Shown here one piece after another: positions 52,072 to 59,551 of a DNA stretch of 64,000 bases; position 1 is the stretch's first letter, and each line of letters begins with the position of its first letter. Below the pieces are notes generated by a model that saw nothing but the letters and a program-made list of their open reading frames with translations, had not been told where the DNA came from and searched no databases. A program made the position numbers and the translations under genes. This DNA comes from Mesorhizobium amorphae (lineage in GTDB: Bacteria > Pseudomonadota > Alphaproteobacteria > Rhizobiales > Rhizobiaceae), in the NCBI GenBank assembly GCA_003240775.1, contig QFNI01000027.1, positions 11,258 to 75,257 on the forward strand, given 5' to 3'.

Positions 52072-53093
52072 GCGGCCTCTCCTGCTTCACACGCACCCCA
52101 CTGATTGCAGGGCGTGTTGAATTCGATGGCTGGGTGCAGGAGCAGGCTCTTCTGGAGACCACCTCGGCTGGTTCGAGACCAATCCACCGCGTCGTGGATT
52201 GTGTAGCCGCCCTGAGCCCGAAGCTCTTCGGTCGTAACGCCTCGGCCCACCTTCGGGTCGGAGCACACAGACATGAAGCTGCCGATGCCACGCTTCGAGG
52301 CGTGCCGAGCAAGCTCCTCCCACTCTGCAATCCGCTCGATCTCAGCGGGGAACTTCGCCGCTATGGTACGCAGCTCGTCCTTGTTCGCCATGATGCATGG
52401 CATGCACCCAACTCGGCTCATGCCCTCGTCGTAGAGCGGGTTGCGCTTCACGCCGTGGCGAGCATGCATTGCCCAGACGTCTTCCAGCTTCCAATCGAGA
52501 AGCGGTCGATAAGCCCATGCTCGATATCGAACCGTGCCATCCCTGATAGCGGCGGGGACCTTCATACCGTAGGGCAGTTCGAGCCGCTGCATCTTCGGAA
52601 GCTGCGCACGGGCGAAGCTCTCTTGCGCCCGCACACCCTGCCATGACATCAGCGCGCTACCCCGCTGGATCGCTGGGAACTGGACTTGCTCCCACATCGG
52701 AACAATCTTCAGCTCTTCGGTGCAAAACCTCACGCGCGTGGACGGGAAGCGTCCCTTCCAGAGATAAAGATCGAGAAAGGCGTTCCCACTCGGCCGCAGA
52801 GCCGCCACAGCGCGCTCAACCTTGTCGGCGGAGATGCCGTGAAGCGGCCACTTCTCAGCAACGAACTTCGCCTTGTTCGCGAGGCGGTGGGAGAAGTCAG
52901 CCTTGACCCACTGGATTTCAGGACCGCCAGTGACGCGAGGTAGATCGCGGACGGCCTCATAGGTCCAAGGGTGCTCGTTGTCGGTATCTGCAAACACGGC
53001 CTTGAAGGGCCGGCCGCGCTCCATTGCAAGCAGATACAGGGCGGTGCTGTCCTTGCCGCCAGAGACCGAGACTACGTGCTCGACGCCCATCAC
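52068..53093 (-). CDS. PAPS reductase/ATP pyrophosphatase family protein
   Basis: A 341-residue PP-loop enzyme: SGGKDSTALYLL (residues 11-22) is the ATP-pyrophosphatase loop, with FADTDNEHPWTYEAV, WKGRFPSTRVRFCTEELK and MSWQGVRAQES typical of the PAPS reductase/DndC branch. Cysteines CTEELK, GCMPC and the C-terminal CNQWGAC could bind a metal or Fe-S cluster. Phages often carry such genes; roles proposed include sulfur chemistry and DNA modification. No dnd or other partner genes are visible, so the reaction is open. Confidence 0.85.
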   Translation of the reverse strand: MMGVEHVVSVSGGKDSTALYLLAMERGRPFKAVFADTDNEHPWTYEAVRDLPRVTGGPEIQWVKADFSHRLANKAKFVAEKWPLHGISADKVERAVAALRPSGNAFLDLYLWKGRFPSTRVRFCTEELKIVPMWEQVQFPAIQRGSALMSWQGVRAQESFARAQLPKMQRLELPYGMKVPAAIRDGTVRYRAWAYRPLLDWKLEDVWAMHARHGVKRNPLYDEGMSRVGCMPCIMANKDELRTIAAKFPAEIERIAEWEELARHASKRGIGSFMSVCSDPKVGRGVTTEELRAQGGYTIHDAVDWSRTSRGGLQKSLLLHPAIEFNTPCNQWGACEAGEAA

Positions 53094-53296
53094 ATCGCCC
53101 CCGCACGAACGGCCCGAACAATGGCAGGTGAAGGATTGGACGCACCGGCCTGAGCAGCCCAGAATGCGATGAGGGCTACAGCGGCAACGGCACCGAGCGC
53201 AGCGATACGCAGGAAGCGGACAGGGCGAGCCTCAACAGGATCAGCGTCCGCCGCCTGGATAAGTGCGAACCCCCACTGCTGGGCCTTCCCGCCCAT
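53090..53296 (-). CDS. Small single-pass membrane protein
   Basis: A 68-residue protein (MGGKAQQWGFALIQAADADP) with one membrane segment (IAALGAVAAVALIAFWAAQ). It overlaps the previous gene by 56 bases and the PAPS reductase-like start by ATGA. Function unknown. Confidence 0.5.
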   Translation of the reverse strand: MGGKAQQWGFALIQAADADPVEARPVRFLRIAALGAVAAVALIAFWAAQAGASNPSPAIVRAVRAGAM

Positions 53297-53672
53297 CGAG
53301 AGAAGGCACGAGCCGAGCGTAAGCTGGATCGACTTCCGCAAGCCGCGCAGCAAGGACGGCGTTCTGCCGCCTCGCGAGGTAGAGTTCGTGGTCGGCACGG
53401 TTCTGACACTCCACATTGTGGCGCTCGACGGCCTCGCGGACGGCATCCGCGATGTCGGCAGGCACGCGCTTGATTTTCTTCCACCGGAGGCGCTCGACCA
53501 CGGTGGCAGGCAGTCGGGCGTATCGAGCGGCCCGTGAAATCTGCTCTTTGGCCGGGCCATCACCGCCCAGCCGCCGGACGGCAGCAGCCATCTCGGATTG
53601 GATCGCCTCAGCGCGCAGCATTTCCGTCTCGCGCCGTGAGATTTCTCGATTGCGCCGTGAGATTTCCGACAT
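53241..53672 (-). CDS. Prophage regulatory-type protein (YdaS-like region)
   Basis: A 143-residue protein. The segment ISRAARYARLPATVVERLRW then KIKRVPADIADAVREAVE is a helix-turn-helix-like block seen in many small rhizobial phage proteins; the rest is helical and charged. I chose ATG 53672; an inverted repeat lies 19 bases upstream, so its expression is probably controlled. Confidence 0.65.
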   Translation of the reverse strand: MSEISRRNREISRRETEMLRAEAIQSEMAAAVRRLGGDGPAKEQISRAARYARLPATVVERLRWKKIKRVPADIADAVREAVERHNVECQNRADHELYLARRQNAVLAARLAEVDPAYARLVPSLDGREGPAVGVRTYPGGGR

Positions 53673-53690
53673 CTGGAAGCGTTTCCTCAT

Positions 53691-53706
53691 CATGTTTGCG
53701 AACATG
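53691..53706. promoter_or_regulatory. Perfect 16-base inverted repeat, candidate operator
   Basis: CATGTT-TGCG-AACATG, six perfect pairs around a four-base spacer, 19 bases upstream of the regulatory-type gene. It differs from the GGGAAAT operators of the immunity region, so another regulator may bind here. The stretch 53673-53987 has no supported gene on either strand. Confidence 0.45.
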
Positions 53707-53987
53707 AGAGGCACAACCAGACAGGGAGATCAGACGGCAGCGAAGACCAGCACCCGTCGCAGCTTGGCGGCGAGAGACGAGTTCTGGATGGAAGTCAGCG
53801 GAGCGCTTTGGATGGCGTTCCGCACGATGGGAAGACCCGGCCAAGGCCCCTACAGATGGGAGCACCTTGCCGGGTCCCAGCCCGTTACGAGAGATGAGGG
53901 AGCGGGCGAAAAGGGTGGCGCTCCATGACGGGGAGGAGTTCGTCACAGAGCGCCTTGCCACGCTCTGGGAGGAGGAAGCGCGCGGGT

Positions 53988-54299
53988 TCATGCTGGCTCC
54001 TGCACGCGCTTGGGCGCGGGGTTCAGGAGGGCGCGGAATACGTCGAGGCGGGTTTCATCGAGGGGGCGGAAGCGGCACGCCAGATAAGCTATATCGGCTC
54101 CCCATTCGAGCATTGCCTCCAAAGACCTGTGCAGTTCCTTGAGAAGCACCACGAGTTCGCCATCCGTGTCGGTAAACACGTGATCGAGCGTATAGATTGC
54201 CCCGACTTGTGGCTCTTCTCCGCAATACCAATCGGTATCGGGAAGCGGGTCTGCATCCACGCACACCACGCGCATGCCCGGTCTAAAATCCCAAGCCAT
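53988..54299 (-). CDS. Prophage early protein, unknown function
   Basis: A 103-residue protein starting MAWDFRPGMRVVCVDADPLP with VGAIYTLDHVF and a basic C-terminus. It resembles small SH3-like phage proteins but I cannot place it. Three bases from the next gene upstream. Confidence 0.65.
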   Translation of the reverse strand: MAWDFRPGMRVVCVDADPLPDTDWYCGEEPQVGAIYTLDHVFTDTDGELVVLLKELHRSLEAMLEWGADIAYLACRFRPLDETRLDVFRALLNPAPKRVQEPA

Positions 54300-54302
54300 C
54301 TC

Positions 54303-54824
54303 CTACTCCCTCACCAGAGCGGAGGAGCGCGAGCGGGCCATGAATTCGGCAGGGACCTTCGCAACGTTGGACGTGGCAGACTGGCGCTGCGCCTTGGTCA
54401 TGCCCGCGATCTGACGGAGCAGATCGGGGAGACCCTTCTTGGTGCGCTTGATGCTGGCGGGCCAGAGGATCAGGGCCACGCGCCAGAAGTCATCCACGGC
54501 GCGCAACTGACCGGCCTTCACCCCGCGCGAGCCGAAATATGCGCGGAGCCGATCCATGTCTGCCTGATCAAGCCACTCACGCTCATGACGATCGGACGCC
54601 GCGCCGAGCCGTCGAGGGAAGCCGACTTCCAGTTTCCGAAGAAGCCCCTCCTGGCGATGCCCGGTGAACGCGACCCCGGCGAGAGCCAAGCCCTCTTCGG
54701 AGTAGGCTTCTTCGCCAATGATGATCGCGTAGTTGTATTCGTCCATGCTCGGGTCAGCGAGCGAGACGTTCATCCGCTTGAGGTAGGCGGCACAGCGGGG
54801 GAAGTCCGAAGCGAGGATAGCCAT
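54303..54824 (-). CDS. Prophage early protein, unknown function
   Basis: A 173-residue protein (MAILASDFPRCAAYLKRMNV) with the basic segment IKRTKKGLPDLLRQIAGM. It starts directly after the GapR-like gene's stop (no gap). No family recognised. Confidence 0.65.
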   Translation of the reverse strand: MAILASDFPRCAAYLKRMNVSLADPSMDEYNYAIIIGEEAYSEEGLALAGVAFTGHRQEGLLRKLEVGFPRRLGAASDRHEREWLDQADMDRLRAYFGSRGVKAGQLRAVDDFWRVALILWPASIKRTKKGLPDLLRQIAGMTKAQRQSATSNVAKVPAEFMARSRSSALVRE

Positions 54825-55415
54825 CTACGCAGCCTCCACTTCGCCAGCAGCGGCAGCGCATCGACGGCAGTGCTTGAAGCCGTAGGAGCCGCAGTTCGCG
54901 CGGTCGAGGCAGTTGGGGCGGAGAGCCGGGAGCGGCCTCGACGCCATGAAGGGGGTTGCCGTCTCTCCGGCTGTCACCGCATCGTCGGTTGCTTTCCCTG
55001 CGGTTTCGGGAGCATCCACGCCGACTGTGGATTGGGTTGCCGAGATCGTGTCGCCCAAGCTCTCGGCGGGCTTGGTTTGGCTCTGGCTGGGGGTGACAGT
55101 CCCAGCCTGCGACGAAACCTGTTCCTCACGTGCGCGCGCCTCGTGCACGTGCACACGCGAGGGAACGCCATGGAGCGCCGACCAGTAGAGGTCGAAAATC
55201 ATGTCGGCCTCTTCGCGCTTGGCGTCGTCCAGCTTGCGCTTGGCGACCACCGCACGAAGGGCCTTCACGTCGAAGCCGTCACCCTTGGCCTGCTGGTAGA
55301 GTTCAGACTTGTCGGCATTCAGGTCCTTGATGTCGGCATCCAACCGCTCGACGCGCTCGACGTAGGAGCGAAGCTGAGCAGCAGCGACGGTCATGGCGTC
55401 GGCTTCGGTGGTCAT
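54825..55415 (-). CDS. GapR-like (DUF2312) nucleoid protein with C-terminal extension
   Basis: A 196-residue protein. Residues 8-84 match GapR/DUF2312: AAAQLRSYVERVERLDADIK, then YQQAKGDGFDVKALRAVVAK and KREEADMIFDLYWSALHG. Chromosomal GapR binds overtwisted AT-rich DNA and helps topoisomerases during replication. The phage version carries about 110 extra residues, low-complexity then a Cys cluster (NCLDRANCGSYGFKHCRRC) that may bind zinc. It overlaps the Cro-like start by ATGA, so it is the second gene of the pR operon. Confidence 0.85.
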   Translation of the reverse strand: MTTEADAMTVAAAQLRSYVERVERLDADIKDLNADKSELYQQAKGDGFDVKALRAVVAKRKLDDAKREEADMIFDLYWSALHGVPSRVHVHEARAREEQVSSQAGTVTPSQSQTKPAESLGDTISATQSTVGVDAPETAGKATDDAVTAGETATPFMASRPLPALRPNCLDRANCGSYGFKHCRRCAAAAGEVEAA

Positions 55416-55636
55416 GCCGCTGCTCCACGTTCAGCTGCATCCAACCAGTCGATTACCCGCTGGTAGGTCTTGACCGTGAAATTCGCACCGTTCCTGACAT
55501 TGAGTAGGAATTTGCCATCGCGGATGGCCTCCTCGCCGATCGTAGAAAGGCTGCATCCTTGACGCTCGGCATACGCTTCAGCGCGGCTAAGCAAGTGGCT
55601 ACGGATAGTTTCGGCGTCGAGCGGTGCGGGCTGCAT
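55412..55636 (-). CDS. Cro-like repressor
   Basis: A 74-residue protein with RSHLLSRAEAYAERQGCSLS then the helix-turn-helix TIGEEAIRDGKFLLNVRNGA and FTVKTYQRVIDWLD, a type common as the second regulator of rhizobial prophages. It is divergent from the repressor gene across the operator cluster, with a matching promoter directly upstream. ATG 55636. Confidence 0.8.
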   Translation of the reverse strand: MQPAPLDAETIRSHLLSRAEAYAERQGCSLSTIGEEAIRDGKFLLNVRNGANFTVKTYQRVIDWLDAAERGAAA

Positions 55637-55642
55637 GTCGCC

Positions 55643-55711
55643 AATATCGGGAAATCTCCCGGATTGTCAATGCCGAACCAGGGACATTTCCCATTAGACG
55701 GGAAATTGACC
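55643..55711. promoter_or_regulatory. OR/pR region: three operators and the Cro promoter
   Basis: Three GGGAAAT-type sites: CGGGAAATCTCCCGG (55648-55662), GGGACATTTCCC (55681-55692) and a weaker CGGGAAATTGACC (55699-55711). On the minus strand a promoter reads TTGACA (55670-55665), 16 bases, GATATT (55648-55643), with the first operator lying between -35 and -10. Repressor binding there would block Cro and the early operon. Confidence 0.78.
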
Positions 55712-55729
55712 GAAAAGTTAGAACGAGGG

Positions 55730-56413
55730 GTGCTAGATACCCTCCGAAAGAACCTTAAAGCTCGCATGGACGAGCTCGGGATGAACCCCACCTCGACCGC
55801 TGCAAAGGCGGATGTCGGGGAAAGCGCTGTGCGCGACATATTGCGGGGAAAAGCCCGAAGCCCCGGCGTCGAGCTTCTTGCTAAGATCGCAAAGGCCCTC
55901 GACACTACCATTGATGCGCTGCTCGGAAACGCCTCCTTACCCATCCCGACCGATGTCCGGCGAATTGCGGCTCCGGTTCAGGAGTTACCCGTGATTGGAC
56001 GCGTTTCAGCAAGTCACTGGTGGGAAGTTGAAGACGCAGACCGCCCCCTAGAAGAATGGGGTACGGTCCCAAGTGTTTCTGGTTATCCCATCGACTGGCA
56101 ATTTGGCATGATTGTCGAAGGTAACTGTCTCAATAAGCTTGCCAAGCACGGAGATCGGTTGGTGTGCTTAGATGCCATCAAATCGGGTTATACGCTCAAG
56201 GACGATGACTTGCTCGTCATTGAGCGTTCGCGATATGGCGGGCACATGTTGCAGCGAACGGCCAAGCGCCTGCGCCAGATCGGGCAGGAGTTTGAGCTAT
56301 GGCCGGAGAGCGATGATCCCGCGCACCAAGAGCCCTTGCGTTTGAGCCATCCGCCCGAGGGCGAGGAGGTTCGGGTCTACGCCAAAGTGCTCTGGATATT
56401 GAAAAGCCCATAG
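55730..56413 (+). CDS. CI-like prophage repressor (HTH plus S24-like domain)
   Basis: A 227-residue repressor from GTG 55730; the frame opens earlier, but then it would run through the operators. Residues 1-60 form an HTH_3 domain (RKNLKARMDELGMNPTSTAA). Residues 95-227 are S24-like: LPVIGRVSASHW, GMIVEGNCLNKLAKHGDRLV, TAKRLRQI. The usual nucleophile serine is a cysteine (Cys133) while the lysine (Lys179) remains, and the usual Ala-Gly cleavage dipeptide appears as Ala-Ser. RecA-driven self-cleavage is therefore doubtful. Confidence 0.88.
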   Translation: MLDTLRKNLKARMDELGMNPTSTAAKADVGESAVRDILRGKARSPGVELLAKIAKALDTTIDALLGNASLPIPTDVRRIAAPVQELPVIGRVSASHWWEVEDADRPLEEWGTVPSVSGYPIDWQFGMIVEGNCLNKLAKHGDRLVCLDAIKSGYTLKDDDLLVIERSRYGGHMLQRTAKRLRQIGQEFELWPESDDPAHQEPLRLSHPPEGEEVRVYAKVLWILKSP

Positions 56414-56479
56414 ATCACCAAACACCGTAGACAGTCGCTCGCCTGTTTCTCCGGGTAGAGCCTCAGCGCGCGCCCAGAA

Positions 56480-56530
56480 TGGGAAATTTCCCGGATAGGC
56501 ATTGACCACGGGAAATCTCCCGGATATATT
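56480..56530 (+). promoter_or_regulatory. OL/pL region: two operators and promoter of the plus-strand early operon
   Basis: Operators TGGGAAATTTCCCGGA (56480-56495) and CGGGAAATCTCCCGGA (56509-56524). A promoter TTGACC (56502-56507), exactly 17 bases, TATATT (56525-56530) encloses the second operator. It drives the operon that ends in the integrase gene, the equivalent of lambda pL. Confidence 0.8.
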
Positions 56531-56579
56531 TTCTCCATAGCAACCCCGCCCCATGAGGCGGAGCATGGAGGCGAAGGCG

Positions 56580-56789
56580 ATGTGCAAGGCAAACAAATAC
56601 GGCGTCCGCTTTGAGACCCGCGACGGCACCCTTGAAGACGCCTTCCACACCACCAACCGCAAGTCCGATGCAGTCCGGCTCGCGCGTTGGTCCGCCAAGA
56701 ACATGTCTTGTGACGATGTGGTTCGTGTATGGGTTGACAACCTCTGCGAAGAACTCGGCGTCGCCTCCTTCACAACCAAGTTTGCTTGA
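56580..56789 (+). CDS. First gene of the pL-type operon, unknown function
   Basis: A 69-residue protein (MCKANKYGVRFETRDGTLED) starting 50 bases after the promoter, with GGAGGCGAAG upstream of ATG 56580. Hydrophilic, helical; no family recognised. Position equals that of lambda N, but no arginine-rich RNA-binding start is seen. Confidence 0.65.
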   Translation: MCKANKYGVRFETRDGTLEDAFHTTNRKSDAVRLARWSAKNMSCDDVVRVWVDNLCEELGVASFTTKFA

Positions 56790-56800
56790 GGGAGGCGGCG

Positions 56801-56968
56801 ATGCTGAGCTTTCTCCCCCGGAAGTGGCTGCAACGCGCCCTGTATATGCAGTGGCGTCGCAGCCTCCCGCGCCACCAGCGCATTCGGCTCGACCATTGGG
56901 GCTCTGCGGGAGCCGACGCCGGGCACCACCCTTTCCAGTGGGCCGATGAAATTCGGCCTGCCGCCTAG
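56801..56968 (+). CDS. Small basic prophage protein
   Basis: A 55-residue Arg/Trp-rich protein (MLSFLPRKWLQRALYMQWRR). ATG 56801 is preceded by GAGGGAGG. The basic, aromatic N-terminus could bind nucleic acid or membrane; function unknown. Confidence 0.55.
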   Translation: MLSFLPRKWLQRALYMQWRRSLPRHQRIRLDHWGSAGADAGHHPFQWADEIRPAA

Positions 56969-57043
56969 CCCTCTCCCCCATCCCACCCGGGAGAGAGCCA
57001 CACCCCCTCCTCTCCCGGACGACAGCCAAGAAGGCATTCGTCC

Positions 57044-57373
57044 ATGACCATGACAACGCATGAAGTGCTGGTGAAGGCGCGAGAGCTTATCGCGACACCG
57101 GAGAACTGGACGCAGCAAGCTTATGCCCGCGCGGAGGATGGCTTTGAGCTAGGCCAGGGCTTCGATGCCCGCGCCTGCAAGTGGTGTGCTCTTGGTGCCA
57201 TTGAGGCCGTCACCGGCTGTGAGATTGACGATGGCATCGCTTGGGAGGCGCAAGTCGTCCTGAACCGCTTCGCCGGCATGGCGCCAGACGGGTTCAACGA
57301 CCGCCACACCCACGCAGACGTTCTTTCGCTTTACGACCGCGCCATTGCCTCCACTCAGGAGGAAGCCCGATGA
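57044..57373 (+). CDS. DUF6197 family protein
   Basis: A 109-residue protein with ENWTQQAYARAEDGFELGQG, ACKWCALGAIEAVTG and VLSLYDRAIA, the pattern of the DUF6197 family common in actinobacterial and proteobacterial phages. Role unknown. Its stop overlaps the next start as ATGA. Confidence 0.75.
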   Translation: MTMTTHEVLVKARELIATPENWTQQAYARAEDGFELGQGFDARACKWCALGAIEAVTGCEIDDGIAWEAQVVLNRFAGMAPDGFNDRHTHADVLSLYDRAIASTQEEAR

Positions 57374-57696
57374 GCTGGGAGCCGGAATACGAAGACCGCC
57401 CCGCCAGCATCGCCGCGCTGCGCATCAGCATGGGCTTGGCCATCGACGCCTATGACCGCCATGCCTCGGATCATCTACTTTACGCTGGCCCCCTGGCTGT
57501 CACCAACGAGCACACCGCTCTCCGTGCCCGTGATGCAGAGCGTGGCATGGCGAAGTGCAGCGAGGAGATCGCTGCGTTCGCCCGATCGCTCTATCGACTT
57601 GAGGAGGCGGCTTCCACGGACTGCCTTCACGGTCTTCTGGATCAGCGCCGCAAGTCCGGCTTCAGCATCGGTGCTACGGCAGGGAGGCGAGCATGA
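57370..57696 (+). CDS. Prophage early protein, unknown function
   Basis: A 108-residue helical protein (MSWEPEYEDRPASIAALRIS). ATGA overlaps on both sides. No family recognised. Confidence 0.6.
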   Translation: MSWEPEYEDRPASIAALRISMGLAIDAYDRHASDHLLYAGPLAVTNEHTALRARDAERGMAKCSEEIAAFARSLYRLEEAASTDCLHGLLDQRRKSGFSIGATAGRRA

Positions 57697-57884
57697 ACCG
57701 CCCTCCCATCGAATTTGAGTTCGACGCCTGCGGTCACCTGTGGGTCAAGGCTCCGGCTCCTGACGTCCCTGCCCCTGGTTGGTTCACTGATGCCTGCAAC
57801 TGGTGCGTCTCTCATGATCGCCGGCTGGCTGTGATCCTTGCTGTTCTGATCGTCGGCTCTTCGCTGGCGGGGAGGAGCTTCTGA
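57693..57884 (+). CDS. Small tail-anchored membrane protein
   Basis: A 63-residue protein with a soluble acidic/Pro-rich start and a C-terminal membrane segment (LAVILAVLIVGSSLAG). It overlaps both neighbours. A membrane-associated early function is possible. Confidence 0.55.
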   Translation: MNRPPIEFEFDACGHLWVKAPAPDVPAPGWFTDACNWCVSHDRRLAVILAVLIVGSSLAGRSF

Positions 57885-58141
57885 TGGCTGAGCACCTGCT
57901 GTTGAAGTTTGGGACGCTGAAAGGCTGGGAAGTTGAGAGTGACGCCAGTCTCGCCGCCATACGGCGATATCACGAAGAGCCGGTGGCTTTTGGCCTCATG
58001 GAGCAGCGCGACAGCGCTACTCAGAAGCAGGCGCTTTGCGATCTGATCGACGCCATCGACGGCCCCATCCAAAACGATTGGACCGGCGAGATGATGACGA
58101 AGGATGAGGCCAAGAAATACGTGCGGGATTACCGCCTATGA
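57884..58141 (+). CDS. Prophage early protein, unknown function
   Basis: An 85-residue protein (MAEHLLLKFGTLKGWEVESD) whose ATG shares one base with the previous stop (TGATG). Helical, acidic; no family recognised. Confidence 0.6.
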   Translation: MAEHLLLKFGTLKGWEVESDASLAAIRRYHEEPVAFGLMEQRDSATQKQALCDLIDAIDGPIQNDWTGEMMTKDEAKKYVRDYRL

Positions 58142-58356
58142 CCCTCCACATGCACCATCGCGAGACGGCTGACAACACAGAGCGCGCGCATCTTGCACGG
58201 CAGGTCGCCCGCCTCGATGCCCAAGCCATGGAGCGCCGCCTCTATGAGATCGAGCGCGGCCTCCTGTTCGACCCGGACAAAGCCTATCGGGATCAACTTT
58301 GGGCGGAACACGCCATGATCTTCGACGCACTGAAGACCGCGAGGAGCGAGCCATGA
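58138..58356 (+). CDS. Prophage early protein, unknown function
   Basis: A 72-residue His-rich, helical protein (MTLHMHHRETADNTERAHLA). ATGA overlaps with both neighbours; directly before the recombinase gene. No family recognised. Confidence 0.6.
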   Translation: MTLHMHHRETADNTERAHLARQVARLDAQAMERRLYEIERGLLFDPDKAYRDQLWAEHAMIFDALKTARSEP

Positions 58357-59135
58357 ACGATGTAGCTGAAGCTGCGCGCCCCGAGATCGGAAGCGAGGAG
58401 GTCGAGGTGCCCACAGTGGTGCCGGTCCCTCAGTCGCAGATCGGCGCCGCCATCGCGCGTGTGATGGCCGAACTCGTGCGCCTGGAGAAGGCGGATGAGA
58501 ACAAGTTCGCTCGCTACTTCTTCACCAGCGTGGACGACTTCAAGGATGCCGTCCGCCCCCTGATGGCTGCGAATGGCCTCTGGCACGAGACGCAGCAGGC
58601 GAACTTCCAGTTCGTGGAAATCAAGGGCGACAAGGACAAGGTATCCACAGTCGCCCAGTTCGACTTCGACATCACCCTCTGCCACGTCAGCGGGGAGAAG
58701 AAGCCTCCGTCGCGCATGACGGTGTTCCTTCCGCTCACTGGCGCGCAAACGTCCGGCGCCGCCCGATCCTACGCCATCAAGGAGTGGATGAAAGACTGCT
58801 TCCTGGCGAGCGCTGGGGCCCCCGAGGACATCGAGGAAGAAGCCGACATGAAGGAGCAGTCTCGCGAGGGGATGCGCCTGTCGAAGGCCGATGCTCGAGC
58901 GCTGTTCGACAAGCTCACGAAGGAGTTGCGCGAGACTGAGAAGGGGAAGGACCACGAAGCGGTCGCGAAGTGGTGGGCCGACAACCGGGAGGGCATCAAC
59001 AGCCTTCCGAAGGACTGGCACATCACCATCCGCAATGAGTATGCGGAGACCTACAAGCGCCTGAAGGCGGAAGCCGACCTCGACAGCATGAGCGATGAGC
59101 AGCTTGACGCTCTCGCTCAGCGGGAGAGTGCGTGA
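58353..59135 (+). CDS. ERF-family single-strand annealing protein
   Basis: A 260-residue recombinase. The ERF core spans about residues 25-165: IGAAIARVMAELVRLEKADE, the strand LPLTGAQTSGAARSYAIKEW and MKDCFLASAGAP, followed by a charged C-terminal region. ERF proteins anneal complementary single strands in phage recombination and repair. Likely works with the HNH nuclease and other early genes of this operon. ATG 58353 overlaps the previous stop. Confidence 0.85.
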   Translation: MNDVAEAARPEIGSEEVEVPTVVPVPQSQIGAAIARVMAELVRLEKADENKFARYFFTSVDDFKDAVRPLMAANGLWHETQQANFQFVEIKGDKDKVSTVAQFDFDITLCHVSGEKKPPSRMTVFLPLTGAQTSGAARSYAIKEWMKDCFLASAGAPEDIEEEADMKEQSREGMRLSKADARALFDKLTKELRETEKGKDHEAVAKWWADNREGINSLPKDWHITIRNEYAETYKRLKAEADLDSMSDEQLDALAQRESA

Positions 59136-59551
59136 TGGTCAAGGCGAAAGCAGATAAGCCCGTCTACGCCTTCATCCGCAAAGGCAACGCGCTTGTGCCA
59201 GAGATGGGTTGCGATGCCCGGGCGCTGGATGGCATCGCCCAGGGCGAGCGCGTCAAGGTCGATATCAACCAGTGGCGCAACCTTGATCGCCTGCGCGCCT
59301 ATTGGGCGATGCTGGGCGACGTGATCGAGGCCACGGGGCAGAAGATCAGCACCAAGACCCTCCACGAGGTCATCAAGCTCGAGAACGGCGTGGTGGACGT
59401 GGTGCAGATGCCCAACGGGCTCAAGGTGCAAATCCCTGCGTCCATCGCGCTCGACAAGCTGCCGGAGGCGGAGATGGTCGAGTTCTTCCGCAAGGCAGAG
59501 GCATGGCTTGCGGAAACCTACGGCTACGAGCCGGAAGCGAGGGCGGCATGA
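59135..59551 (+). CDS. Conserved prophage recombination-module protein
   Basis: A 138-residue protein starting MVKAKADKPVYAFIRKGNAL. Two segments are typical of a protein often found after ERF-type recombinases in rhizobial phages: INQWRNLDRLRAYWAMLGDV and VVQMPNGLKVQIPASIALDK. Its activity is unknown. Shares one base with the ERF stop (TGATG). Confidence 0.75.
   Translation: MVKAKADKPVYAFIRKGNALVPEMGCDARALDGIAQGERVKVDINQWRNLDRLRAYWAMLGDVIEATGQKISTKTLHEVIKLENGVVDVVQMPNGLKVQIPASIALDKLPEAEMVEFFRKAEAWLAETYGYEPEARAA

Noticed and set aside
53694..53928. Plus-strand frame starting inside the palindrome
   Set aside because: Reads fairly naturally but has no ribosome site, no family match and opposes the operon; not strong enough to call.
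53608..53991. A 127-codon minus-strand frame whose ATG overlaps the previous stop (ATGA)
   Set aside because: Despite the coupled start, the translation is Ser/Arg-rich with no natural pattern, and it runs across the start of the regulatory-type gene and its palindrome.
55559..55729. Upstream extension of the repressor frame
   Set aside because: It would translate through the operators and the Cro promoter and adds no conserved sequence; the HTH domain starts after GTG 55730.
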